Assembly: GCA_015056175.1 (NCBI GenBank)
Contig: SVGT01000015.1
Location: 1 to 43,502, forward strand
Length of the DNA: 43,502 nucleotides
Source: Clostridiales bacterium
GTDB taxonomy: Bacteria > Bacillota > Clostridia > Christensenellales > Aristaeellaceae
Direction of reading: 5' to 3'
A program made the position numbers and the translations under genes. A model generated the notes under the pieces. The model worked only from the letters and a program-made list of their open reading frames with translations. It did not search any database and had not been told where the DNA came from. Shown piece after piece: positions 23,803 through 32,118 of this stretch (its first letter is position 1; each line of letters starts with the position of its first letter).

Positions 23803-25020
23803 TTATGCTTCTGTTTTTTGATTATTCTTACGGAAGTGGTGGGGCGTTTCCCCCTTGAACTTTTTGAACAGCTTGGAAAAATACTGCACGTCCGGCATGC
23901 CGCAGTGCTGCGCCACCGTCTGTACCTGCAATTGCGTGGTGGACAAAAGCAGCGCCGCATAATCCACCCGGCGGCGGTTCACATAATCCGTCACCGTCAC
24001 GCCCGTTTCCTTGCGGAACAGGCTGCTCAAGTAGCTTCTGCTGATGCTCAGACTTTCCGCCAGCGCGTGGAGCGTCAATTCCTGGGTCAGATCGCTTTCG
24101 ATCAGGGCCACAGCCTTCTGCACAGGCGGGGAATAATCCCGCGTGTGATGCTGCCTGACCAGACGGCAATAGCTTTCAAACATTTCCGACATCAGCGCAT
24201 TGCCGGCGTTCACCGCATCCATCTGCTCAATTTTCCCGGCAAAGGAGGAGGACATGCGGTCCAGAAACAGGGGATGCACGCCGCCGCCCTCCGCCGCCTT
24301 GCGCAAAAGGGTGTTCATGATGATGCAGTAGTTTTTCAAATTCCGCAGCGGATCGCTCAGGCGCTTTTCAAAGCTCAGGCTGGAAAACATGTTCAGCATG
24401 GCGCGTGCCTTATGGATCTGCCCGCGGCTGACAGCCAGTAGCATTTCGTTTTCAAAATCATACCGCTGCTCAAGCAATTGCATGTTCCAGTCGCCTCTGG
24501 CGTCCTCCCGGGTCAGTATCACCGCAGGCGCTTCCCGCTCCCTGCTCTCCAGCGCCACGATGCAGCCGTCCGTCTTTTTTTGCCAAATCTGTTCGCAGAA
24601 GGTATCGATCATGGAAAACAGATATTCCTCCACCACTACGGGCAGGCTGGTGAAGTATTTTTCGATCTGGACAGTCAGCACGGCGGGAATGCCCGCCCTT
24701 TCGCATTTTTCCAGAATCTCTTCCCTTTCCGGCGCCCGGTTCACATACGGCCCCACCAGCAGCAGCCTTTTCTGCCCCCGCGGCAGCAAAAAGAACAGAT
24801 ACCGGCAGCCAAAGCGGTCGCACAGGGTGTATACATGCTGTTCCTCAAGGGCAAAGGGTTCCTTCACGCAATGCGCCAGAATGCTTTCCTCCAACTGCAT
24901 CAGCGCACGCAGACCCATATCCAGCCTGCCGCCAAACAATTCCTTTTCCTGCAGCAGATACACGGGCACATGGCACTTTTTCAGCGCGGTCAGCATAAAC
25001 CGCAGCTCCGCTTCGTGCAC
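23803..25020 (-). CDS. AraC-family transcriptional regulator
   Basis: A 405-residue regulator. The last 105 residues are an AraC double helix-turn-helix: LTLHALAESLSISRSYLSSL for the first helix pair and VQTVAQHCGMPDVQYFSKLF plus KKFKGETPHHFR for the second. Residues 1-290 form a sensor region with LEEQHVYTLCDRFGCRYLFF and LLLVGPYVNRAPE, as in many clostridial sugar regulators (YesN-like); no membrane segment. The start is GTG 25020 behind a G-rich site; the next ATG is at residue 9. It diverges from the GPH symporter gene, so it most likely activates that gene and perhaps the GH2 gene behind it in response to a sugar. The ligand is unknown. Confidence 0.85.
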   Translation of the reverse strand: MHEAELRFMLTALKKCHVPVYLLQEKELFGGRLDMGLRALMQLEESILAHCVKEPFALEEQHVYTLCDRFGCRYLFFLLPRGQKRLLLVGPYVNRAPEREEILEKCERAGIPAVLTVQIEKYFTSLPVVVEEYLFSMIDTFCEQIWQKKTDGCIVALESREREAPAVILTREDARGDWNMQLLEQRYDFENEMLLAVSRGQIHKARAMLNMFSSLSFEKRLSDPLRNLKNYCIIMNTLLRKAAEGGGVHPLFLDRMSSSFAGKIEQMDAVNAGNALMSEMFESYCRLVRQHHTRDYSPPVQKAVALIESDLTQELTLHALAESLSISRSYLSSLFRKETGVTVTDYVNRRRVDYAALLLSTTQLQVQTVAQHCGMPDVQYFSKLFKKFKGETPHHFRKNNQKTEA

Positions 25021-25041
25021 GCCACCGCCCCCTGTTCCTGA

Positions 25042-25104
25042 TTTTGACCGATTTCATGAAGGTATTTTTCTGTTTTTTGACCAAATTAGCAATTTTTCGG
25101 CCAA
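25042..25104. promoter_or_regulatory. Candidate AraC-type operator repeats
   Basis: The gap between the divergent AraC and symporter genes has three similar blocks: TTTTGACCGA (25042), TTTTTTGACCAA (25073) and TTTTTCGGCCAA (25093). The last two lie 20 bp apart, two helical turns, as is usual for AraC dimers. Neither strand has a good unaided sigma-A promoter here, which fits activator dependence. Unproven. Confidence 0.35.
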
Positions 25105-25223
25105 TTATCTAAATATTATACAAAAACAGTGAAATATATTCCTCACGAAAACATGTATTCTTCGGTATGATTATAGCATGGTTATCCATCAAAATCAATT
25201 CACCAAGGAAGGATTGTGTACAA

Positions 25224-26618
25224 ATGGAAGCTAAGAAAACCCGCAAGTTTGGCATGCTTGACAATCTTGCCTACGCCGCCGGCGACTTCGGCTGCAACAT
25301 GAGCTTTGCGCTCAAGAGCACCATGGCCATCTTCTGGACTCAGTACATGGGCATGGATCTGTGGTACTCCCTGCTGCTCATCGTGGTGCAGGTGTGGGAC
25401 GCCATCAACGACCCCCTCATCGGTTCCATGGTGGACTCCGACAAGCGTAAGTATAAGCGCAACAAGTTCCTCCAGTACATCTGGTTCGGCTCCATCGGCC
25501 TGATTGTTGGCGGCGCCTGCTGCTTCCTGCCCTTCCCCAACGCTCCCGTTTGGGCCAAGGCCATCATCTTCATTGCCGGCTATGTGATCTGGGATGCCTT
25601 CTACACCGTAGCCAACGTGCCCTACGGCTCTCTGCTGGGTCTGATCTCCGATAACCCCGGCGACCGTGCTTCCCTGTCTGCCTGGCGCAGCGTGGGCTCC
25701 ATGATCGGTAACATGGTTCCCATGATCATCCTGCCCTTCCTGATCTACGACAGCGAAAACCAGCTGGTTGGCGAAAAGGTGTTCGTGGCCGCCCTGATCA
25801 TGGGCTTCCTCGGCTTCCTGTGCTTCCAGTTCATGATCAAGAAGACCGTGATCCGCGTTGAAACCGACGTGACGCTGAGCGAAGAAGCGCCCAAGTTCAA
25901 CGTGATCAAGGCCATGGGCAACTTTGTCAAGAACCGTCCCGCCGTGGGTGCTACCGTGGCCGCCATGGGTATGTTCCTGGGTCAGCAGGGTGCTGCCACC
26001 GCCGTGACCGTTATGTTCCAGAGCTACTTCCATAATGCGCAGATCTCCGGCGTCGTTTCCATGTTCGCCATGATCCCCATCATTCTGTTCACTCCCCTGG
26101 CCCGCAAGATGGTCAACAAGTACGGCAAGAAGGAACTGGCCACCGTGGGCGCCATCTGCTCCGTGATTGCCTGCCTGCTGATGCTGGTGCTCCCCATCAC
26201 TCCCGACGGCAAGGGTATCGTGATCTACATCGTGTGCCAGCTCATCAACTCTCTGGGTCTGGGCGTGTACTCCACCGTGTCCTGGGCTATGATGAGCGAC
26301 GCCATCGACTACAACGAATGGAAGACCGGCAACCGCGAAGAAGGCACCGTGTATGCGCTGCATTCCTTCTTCCGTAAGCTGGCTCAGGGCATTGGCCCCT
26401 CTCTCGCTCTGGTCGTCATGGTGGCTCTGGGCTATGTGGGCACCGCTGGCGCCAACCAGACCCCTGAAGTGGCGCTCAACATGCGCTACCTGGTCGCTGC
26501 GCTGTACCTGTTCAGCGCCATCATGCAGTATGTTGGTCTGGGCCTGATCTACAACCTGAACAAGAAAAACCTGGCCAAGATGAACGAAGAACTCAAGGCA
26601 CGCGCTGCCAAGGGTTAA
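25224..26618 (+). CDS. GPH-family glycoside/pentoside/hexuronide:cation symporter
   Basis: A 464-residue membrane carrier with 12 hydrophobic segments. KFGMLDNLAYAAGDFGCNM is the GPH opening, WDAINDPLIGSMVDSDKRK the loop 2-3 signature (D-P-L-x-G-x-x-x-D), and SDAIDYNEWKTGNREEGTVY the conserved motif before helix 10. Relatives (MelB, UidB, XynB, YicJ) take up disaccharides, glucuronides or xylosides with Na+ or H+. ATG 25224 is chosen since AAGGAAGG lies 11 nt upstream; the earlier in-frame ATG at 25167 has no ribosome site. Codon use is strongly biased, suggesting high expression. It faces away from the AraC gene and precedes the GH2 gene. A plant-derived beta-galactoside or uronide is a likely cargo. 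Confidence 0.88.
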   Translation: MEAKKTRKFGMLDNLAYAAGDFGCNMSFALKSTMAIFWTQYMGMDLWYSLLLIVVQVWDAINDPLIGSMVDSDKRKYKRNKFLQYIWFGSIGLIVGGACCFLPFPNAPVWAKAIIFIAGYVIWDAFYTVANVPYGSLLGLISDNPGDRASLSAWRSVGSMIGNMVPMIILPFLIYDSENQLVGEKVFVAALIMGFLGFLCFQFMIKKTVIRVETDVTLSEEAPKFNVIKAMGNFVKNRPAVGATVAAMGMFLGQQGAATAVTVMFQSYFHNAQISGVVSMFAMIPIILFTPLARKMVNKYGKKELATVGAICSVIACLLMLVLPITPDGKGIVIYIVCQLINSLGLGVYSTVSWAMMSDAIDYNEWKTGNREEGTVYALHSFFRKLAQGIGPSLALVVMVALGYVGTAGANQTPEVALNMRYLVAALYLFSAIMQYVGLGLIYNLNKKNLAKMNEELKARAAKG

Positions 26619-26627
26619 TGATACGTC

Positions 26628-26667
26628 CGGGAAGGTGTTCGTTTACGGACGCCTTCCCGTTTTTTTG
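26628..26667 (+). terminator. Terminator of the GPH symporter gene
   Basis: CGGGAAGG plus a wobble-paired TGTTCG, loop TTTA, CGGACG plus CCTTCCCG, then eight T. Fourteen base pairs. Confidence 0.9.
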
Positions 26668-26676
26668 ATTAAAAAG

Positions 26677-26705
26677 TGGACAATCCATCCCAAAAGGCGT
26701 ATCAT
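26677..26705 (+). promoter_or_regulatory. Promoter of the GH2 gene
   Basis: TGGACA (26677-26682), 17 nt, TATCAT (26700-26705), 50 nt before the ATG. Confidence 0.6.
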
Positions 26706-26755
26706 ATAAGGGATCTCACAACTCTGAATAGAATCACGGAAAGGATGTTTTCACC

Positions 26756-28996
26756 ATGCGCGAGATCGTGTCTTTGAACCGCAAATGGGCATTCATTATG
26801 GATGACAGCTGCGTGCCCGCTGCGATTCCACAGAAGGCCTATTTTGTCAATTTGCCCCACTCCTGGAACGCCATCGACGGTCAGGACGGCGCCAACGACT
26901 ATTACCGCGGCACCTGCTACTATGTGAAGACCATCGATACCCCGGACCTGCCCAAGGCAGACAAATATTACCTGGAAATTAACGGCGCCAACTCCTCCGC
27001 CGACGTGTACGTCAACGGCAAGCATCTTGCCCACCATGACGGCGGCTACTCCACCTGGCGCGTGGATGTGACCGATGCGCTGGAGATCAACACCACCATC
27101 GTCATCGGCGTGGATAACGCCCCCAACCAGCAGGTGTACCCCCAGGTGGCGGACTTCACCTTCTACGGCGGCCTGTACCGCAACGTGAACCTGATCTGCG
27201 TCAACGAAAGCCATTTTGACCTGGAATACTACGGCGGCCCCGGCATCAAGGTGACCCCCGAAGTGCAGGGCAAGGACGCCTGTGTGGAAACCGAAGTGTT
27301 TGTGAAGAACGCCAAGGAAAACCAGCAGCTCCATTATGTGGTGAAGGCCAAGTGCGGCTGCATCATCAGCGATGTGACCGTGCCCGCCTGCGAAACCAAA
27401 AACACCGTCAAGATCGAAAACGTGCACCTGTGGCACGGCCGCAAGGATCCCTATCTGTACACCGCGGAAGTGGAACTGGTGGAAGATGGCGTCGTCATCG
27501 ACAGCGTCAAGACCCGCTTTGGCTGCCGCACCTTTGAGATCCATCCCGAAAACGGCTTCATTCTCAACGGCGAGGAATATCCTCTGCGCGGCGTGAGCCG
27601 TCATCAGGACCGCTGGGGCATCGGCAACGCGCTGCTGCCTGAGCATCATGAAGAAGATATCGATTTGATCCTGGACGTGGGCGCCACCACCATCCGTCTG
27701 GCCCACTACCAGCACGATCAGTATTTCTACGACCTGTGCGATGAAAAGGGTCTGGTCATCTGGGCCGAGATCCCCTACATCAGCCAGCATATGCCCACCG
27801 GCCGCGAAAACACCATTTCCCAGATGAAGGAACTGGTCACCCAGAACTATAACCATGCTTCCATCGTAGTGTGGGGCCTCTCCAACGAGATCACCATGAA
27901 GGGCGACAAGGATCCCGACCTGATTGAAAACCACAAGATCCTCAACGATCTGGTCCACGAAATGGACAAGACCCGCCTGACCACCATCGCCATCGTTTCC
28001 ATGTGCGGCCTGGATTCCCCCTACATCCAGATCCCCGACGTGGTATCCTGGAACCATTACTTCGGCTGGTACGGCGGAAACACGGATATGAACGGCCCCT
28101 GGTTTGACGATTTCCACCAGAAGTTCCCCAACATCCCCGTGGGCGTCAGCGAATACGGCTGCGAAGCGCTCAACTGGCATACCTCCAAGCCCTTCCAGGG
28201 TGACTATACCGAAGAATACCAGGCCTACTACCACGAAGAACTCATCAAGCAGCTCTTCACCCGCAAGTACATCTGGGCCACCCATGTGTGGAACATGTTC
28301 GACTTCGGCGCCGACGCCCGTGCAGAGGGCGGCGAAAACGGCCAGAACCACAAGGGCCTTGTCACCTTTGACCGCAAGTATAAGAAGGACGCCTTCTATG
28401 CCTACAAAGCCTGGCTCAGCGACGATCCCTTCGTGCATCTGTGCGGCAAGCGCTATGTAGACCGCGTGGAAGACGTAACGAAGGTCACCGTGTATTCCAA
28501 CCTGCCCGAGGTGGAGCTGTTCGTCAACGGCGAAAGCATCGGCAAGCAGCAGAGCGATAACCACTTCTTCTACTTCAATGTGAAGAACGAAGGCACCTCT
28601 ACGATCAAGGCCGTGGCCGGCGAGTATACCGACGAAGGCGTGATCAACAAGGTAGAAGTGTTCAACGAAGCCTATCGCCTGAAGGAAAAGGGCGCCATCC
28701 TCAACTGGTTTGATATCACCGAGCCCGAAGGATTCCTTTCCATCAACGATACCATGGATACCATCATGAAGAACCCCCACGGCGCGCAGGTGCTGGGCGG
28801 CGTGTTCCAGAAGGTGATGGGCTCCATGCAGGGCGCTTCCGCCATGGGCTTTGAAGTGAACGAAGGCATGATGAAGATGATGGGCGGCTTTACTCTGCTG
28901 CGTCTGACCAGCATGATGGGCTCCATGAACGTAAAGTTCACCAAGGAAGACCTGCTGGCCCTGAACGCCGCGCTCAACCAGTGCCCCCGCGCATAA
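26756..28996 (+). CDS. GH2 family beta-glycosidase with Met-rich C-terminal domain
   Basis: A 746-residue cytoplasmic GH2 enzyme (beta-galactosidase/beta-glucuronidase class). The sugar-binding jelly roll is at about 1-170 (NLPHSWNA, YRGTCYY, ADVYVNGK, GGLYRNV), the Ig-like domain at 175-270, and the TIM barrel at 270-575. WGLSNEI gives the acid/base Glu378, and VSEYGCEA the nucleophile Glu466; RGVSRHQD is the usual barrel entry. Residues about 580-640 are a small beta domain (VELFVNGESIGK). Residues about 650-746 are an extra helical, Met-rich part (MMKMMGGFTLLRL, LLALNAALNQ) not found in classic GH2 enzymes. It has its own promoter, behind the GPH symporter, so it probably cleaves what that carrier brings in. 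The exact sugar is not certain. Confidence 0.85.
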   Translation: MREIVSLNRKWAFIMDDSCVPAAIPQKAYFVNLPHSWNAIDGQDGANDYYRGTCYYVKTIDTPDLPKADKYYLEINGANSSADVYVNGKHLAHHDGGYSTWRVDVTDALEINTTIVIGVDNAPNQQVYPQVADFTFYGGLYRNVNLICVNESHFDLEYYGGPGIKVTPEVQGKDACVETEVFVKNAKENQQLHYVVKAKCGCIISDVTVPACETKNTVKIENVHLWHGRKDPYLYTAEVELVEDGVVIDSVKTRFGCRTFEIHPENGFILNGEEYPLRGVSRHQDRWGIGNALLPEHHEEDIDLILDVGATTIRLAHYQHDQYFYDLCDEKGLVIWAEIPYISQHMPTGRENTISQMKELVTQNYNHASIVVWGLSNEITMKGDKDPDLIENHKILNDLVHEMDKTRLTTIAIVSMCGLDSPYIQIPDVVSWNHYFGWYGGNTDMNGPWFDDFHQKFPNIPVGVSEYGCEALNWHTSKPFQGDYTEEYQAYYHEELIKQLFTRKYIWATHVWNMFDFGADARAEGGENGQNHKGLVTFDRKYKKDAFYAYKAWLSDDPFVHLCGKRYVDRVEDVTKVTVYSNLPEVELFVNGESIGKQQSDNHFFYFNVKNEGTSTIKAVAGEYTDEGVINKVEVFNEAYRLKEKGAILNWFDITEPEGFLSINDTMDTIMKNPHGAQVLGGVFQKVMGSMQGASAMGFEVNEGMMKMMGGFTLLRLTSMMGSMNVKFTKEDLLALNAALNQCPRA

Positions 28997-29008
28997 GGAA
29001 ATAAATAT

Positions 29009-29038
29009 GCGGGAACTGTCCAAGCGGCAGTTCCCCGC
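29009..29038 (+). terminator. Hairpin after the GH2 gene (weak terminator)
   Basis: GCGGGAACTG pairs with CAGTTCCCCGC with one bulge. There is no long T-run, so it may slow rather than stop transcription toward the aldolase gene. No clear promoter was found between here and 29131. Confidence 0.45.
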
Positions 29039-29130
29039 TTCCATTCCTTGCAGGAATCATCCTTCATTTGTCGAATCAATGTACCGTAACCCCTTGCTTC
29101 AACACAATCTATATATGGGAGACGATCATC

Positions 29131-29772
29131 ATGGATATCAACGAACGCATTTCCCAAATCGGCGTGGTGCCGGTCATCAAGCTGAATAACCCCGAGCGCG
29201 ACGCCGCTCCCCTGGCCAAGGCGCTGTGCGCCGGCAACGTGCCCGTTGCGGAAGTGACCTTCCGTGCCGCCGGCGCCGATACCGCCATCCGCCTGATGAA
29301 GGAAGCCTGCCCCGATATGCTGGTGGGCGCCGGCACCGTGCTCACCAAGGAACATGTGGACAAGGCCAAGGCCGCCGGCGCCACCTTCATCGTGACCCCC
29401 GGCTTTGATCCCGAGCTGGTGGCCTACTGCCAGGAAGTGGGCATGCCCATCTATCCCGGCTGCACCACCCCCACCGATTATCATGCCGCGCTGAAGTTCG
29501 GCCTGAAGGTGCTCAAGTTCTTCCCCGCGGAACAGAGCGGCGGCCTGGCCAAGATCAAGGCCATGAGCGCTCCCTTCCCCATGTTCAAGGTCATGCCCAC
29601 CGGCGGCATTTCCCTCAAGAATCTGAAGGAATACCTCTCCTGCCCCGTTATCTGCGCCTGCGGTGGCTCCTACATGGTCACTGCCGATCTGATCGACAAC
29701 GGCAAGTGGGATGAGATCACCGAACTGTGCCAGAAATCTGTTGAAATCGTCAAGGAGGCCCGCAATGGCTAA
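29131..29772 (+). CDS. eda: KDPG aldolase (2-dehydro-3-deoxy-6-phosphogluconate aldolase)
   Basis: A 213-residue class I aldolase of the Eda family, splitting KDPG to pyruvate and glyceraldehyde-3-phosphate. The Schiff-base Lys129 lies in VLKFFPAE, the catalytic Glu41 in VAEVTFR with Arg45 as substrate ligand, and GAGTV, TPGF and PTGGI are the usual loops. Length is normal. ATG 29131 follows GGGAGA; the earlier in-frame codon at 29068 lacks a ribosome site. Its stop overlaps the KDG kinase start by 8 nt, so translation is coupled. Together they form the end of hexuronate breakdown (galacturonate or glucuronate via KDG). KDPGal specificity cannot be excluded. Confidence 0.92.
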   Translation: MDINERISQIGVVPVIKLNNPERDAAPLAKALCAGNVPVAEVTFRAAGADTAIRLMKEACPDMLVGAGTVLTKEHVDKAKAAGATFIVTPGFDPELVAYCQEVGMPIYPGCTTPTDYHAALKFGLKVLKFFPAEQSGGLAKIKAMSAPFPMFKVMPTGGISLKNLKEYLSCPVICACGGSYMVTADLIDNGKWDEITELCQKSVEIVKEARNG

Positions 29773-30787
29773 GATTGTTACTTTCGGCGAGCTGATGCTC
29801 CGCCTGGCGCCCAACGGCTACTATCGCTTCTTCCAGAACGACCAGATGCAGGCCACCTTCGGCGGCGGCGAAGCCAACGTGGCTGTCAGCCTGGCCAACT
29901 ACGGCATGGACAGCGTGTACGTCACCAAGCTTCCCAAGCATGCCATCGGCCAGGCAGCTGTCGATTCCCTGCGCTACTTCGGCGTGGACACCAGCAAGGT
30001 GGTCCGCGGCGGCGACCGTGTGGGCATCTACTATTTGGAAAAGGGTGCTTCCCAGCGCGGCAGCGTGTGCATTTATGACCGCGCTCACAGCGCTATCCAG
30101 GAAGCCAAGCCCGAAGATTTTGACTGGGACGATATCTTTGACGGCGCCGACTGGTTCCACTTCACCGGCATCACCCCCGCTCTGGGCGGCGAGATGGTGG
30201 AAATCTGCCGTCAGGCCTGCAAGGCTGCCAAAGCCAAGGGCGTGAAGATCTCCTGCGACCTCAACTACCGCGGCAAGCTGTGGACCCGCGCTCAGGCTCG
30301 TGAAGCCATGACCGACCTGTGCCAGTACGTGGACGTGTGCATCTCCAACGAGGAAGACGCCAAGGACGTGTTCGGCATCGAAGCCGAGGGCAGCGATATC
30401 TACGGCGGCAAGCTGAACCACGAAGGCTACAAGAGCGTGGCCAAGCAGCTGATGGACAAGTTCGGCTTTGAAAAGGTGGCCATCACGCTGCGCACCTCCA
30501 TTTCCGCCAACGATAACGATTGGGCGGGCATGCTCTTTGACGGCGAGAACTACTGCTTCTCCAAGTCCTACCATCTGCACATCGTGGACCGCGTGGGCGG
30601 CGGCGACAGCTTCGGCGGCGGCCTGATCTACGCTCTGCTGAATGGCAAGAACACCCAGCAGGCCATCGAATTTGCCGTGGCGGCTTCTGCGCTCAAGCAC
30701 TCCATCGAAGGCGACTACAACCGCGTGGGCGTCGCCGAAGTGGAAAAGCTGGCCGGCGGCGACGGCAGCGGCCGCGTGCAGCGCTAA
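29765..30787 (+). CDS. kdgK: 2-keto-3-deoxygluconate kinase (PfkB family)
   Basis: A 340-residue ribokinase-like sugar kinase, phosphorylating KDG to KDPG with ATP. GGGEANVAVSLANYG is the N-terminal PfkB signature, and VGGGDSFGGGLIYALL the C-terminal one, with the catalytic base Asp281. RLAPNGYYRFFQ matches KDG kinases rather than fructokinases, and DLNYRGKLW is another shared block. ATG 29765 lies 8 nt inside the aldolase gene behind AAGGAGG. The pairing with eda makes the KDG role nearly sure. A bidirectional terminator follows. Upstream uronate isomerase and dehydratase genes are not in the window. Confidence 0.9.
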   Translation: MAKIVTFGELMLRLAPNGYYRFFQNDQMQATFGGGEANVAVSLANYGMDSVYVTKLPKHAIGQAAVDSLRYFGVDTSKVVRGGDRVGIYYLEKGASQRGSVCIYDRAHSAIQEAKPEDFDWDDIFDGADWFHFTGITPALGGEMVEICRQACKAAKAKGVKISCDLNYRGKLWTRAQAREAMTDLCQYVDVCISNEEDAKDVFGIEAEGSDIYGGKLNHEGYKSVAKQLMDKFGFEKVAITLRTSISANDNDWAGMLFDGENYCFSKSYHLHIVDRVGGGDSFGGGLIYALLNGKNTQQAIEFAVAASALKHSIEGDYNRVGVAEVEKLAGGDGSGRVQR

Positions 30788-30805
30788 ACATTTTATCCGC
30801 AAACA

Positions 30806-30835
30806 AAAAAGCAGGGAGCTGTCTCCCTGCTTTTT
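30806..30835. terminator. Bidirectional terminator after kdgK
   Basis: AAAAAGCAGGGAG, loop CTGT, CTCCCTGCTTTTT. A perfect 13-bp stem with T-runs on both strands; it also ends the convergent MFS gene. Confidence 0.93.
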
Positions 30836-30842
30836 GCTTTTG

Positions 30843-32015
30843 TTATCTGCCGCGCTTCACCTGTCGGTTCATGCGCTCGGACATGATCACCATCAGCGCC
30901 ATGAAAAGGAGCATATACACCGGATACCAGGCAATGCTCACCCGCTCTGCGATCACACCAAACAATGGCGGCATCAGGCTGGCGCCCGTATAGGCCACAG
31001 CCATCTGCAAGCCCATAATGGTCTGGGAGTTCTCCACGCCAAAGTTTTCGGGCGTTTCGTGGAGCAGCGCAGGGAAAATAGGCGCGCAGCCAAGGCCGAT
31101 GAGCATCAGCCCCAGGAAGCACATCAGACCCGATCCGGGCAGCAGCATCAGCACGCCGCCGGAAAGCAACAGCCCCTGACCGATGCGCACCATGTGGCGG
31201 TCGCCCAGACGGTCGCTGACAAAAGCGCACACAAACCTGCCCGCCGTAATACCGATATAGAAGTAGGAGGTCCACTGCGCCGCAGCTTCTGCCGTTACGC
31301 CCTTTTGCAGCGTCATGTAGCTGGCAGCCCAGAGGCCTGCTGTGTTCTCCACCGCGCAGTAGCAGATAAAGGCGATCAAAACCGCCTTGACGCCGGGCAA
31401 ACCCAGCGCCTGCTTCTTGGTCACCCGGCTCTGCGTTTTTTCTTTATCCTTCTCCTGTCTGGGCAGCGGATTTTTCTTCCACCAGGGAAGGGTTGCAAAG
31501 AAGGCGATCGTCATGCCCGTCTGCACCAATCCCACCAGCCGATAGCCGCCCTGCCAGGTTTGCCCGCCGGTGAGCAGCCCGCTCATCACATAGGGGCCGA
31601 TGGCAGCGCCCAGGCCCCAGAAAAAGTGGATAAAGTTCATGTGACGGCTCTTGAACTTGGTGGCCACATAATTGTTCAGTGCCGCATCGATGCTGCCGCC
31701 GCCAAGGCCGTAGGGAACAGCCAGCACGCACAGTTGCCAGAAGGCCGTGGCATGGGCAAAGCCCAGCAGCGCCACCGCCGTCAGCAGCGTGCAGAAGGCC
31801 ACCACCCTGCCCGTGCCAAACCTGCGGATCAGCAGATCGGAAAAAAAGCCGCTGGCCACAGTGGAGGAGCAGATCAGCACGGTAATGATGCCTGCGTAGG
31901 ATACAGGCACCTCCAGCGCCTGATACATGGTAGGCCATCCGGCGCCCAGCAATCCGTCCGGAAGCCCCATGCTGACAAAGGCCAGATAGATGATGCCCAG
32001 CATGATGCCGACCAA
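30843..32015 (-). CDS. MFS transporter
   Basis: A 390-residue membrane protein with about 12 hydrophobic segments. GLPDGLLGAGWPTMY is a typical first-loop block of clostridial sugar-type MFS carriers, and SDLLIRRFGTGRV is the MFS signature loop between helices 2 and 3, with SDRLGDRHMVRIG as its echo in the second half. NPLPRQEKDKEKTQSR forms the charged central loop. The start is TTG 32015 behind AAGGGTG, or the ATG four codons in. It is convergent with kdgK and divergent from the patatin gene. A sugar or sugar-acid cargo fits the neighbours, but nothing in the sequence fixes it. Confidence 0.82.
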   Translation of the reverse strand: MVGIMLGIIYLAFVSMGLPDGLLGAGWPTMYQALEVPVSYAGIITVLICSSTVASGFFSDLLIRRFGTGRVVAFCTLLTAVALLGFAHATAFWQLCVLAVPYGLGGGSIDAALNNYVATKFKSRHMNFIHFFWGLGAAIGPYVMSGLLTGGQTWQGGYRLVGLVQTGMTIAFFATLPWWKKNPLPRQEKDKEKTQSRVTKKQALGLPGVKAVLIAFICYCAVENTAGLWAASYMTLQKGVTAEAAAQWTSYFYIGITAGRFVCAFVSDRLGDRHMVRIGQGLLLSGGVLMLLPGSGLMCFLGLMLIGLGCAPIFPALLHETPENFGVENSQTIMGLQMAVAYTGASLMPPLFGVIAERVSIAWYPVYMLLFMALMVIMSERMNRQVKRGR

Positions 32016-32034
32016 AAAATCACACCCTTTTCTC

Positions 32035-32063
32035 TTGTGCTGTGTTTACGTCTATGCTATCAT
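32035..32063 (+). promoter_or_regulatory. Promoter of the patatin/GH43 operon
   Basis: TTGTGC (32035-32040), 17 nt, TATCAT (32058-32063), 55 nt before the patatin ATG. Confidence 0.5.
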
Positions 32064-32118
32064 CATACTGTATTTTCACATAAAAATCCACCTTTATTTA
32101 CATTTTGGAGGAACATGC

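Noticed and set aside
26702-29044. 780-codon open frame on - opposite GH2
   Set aside because: Mirror of a highly codon-biased gene; both GH2 catalytic motifs lie on +.
31990-32118. Upstream extension of the patatin gene
   Set aside because: It would begin before the promoter; ATG 32119 has GGAGGA at 6 nt and aligns with the patatin start.
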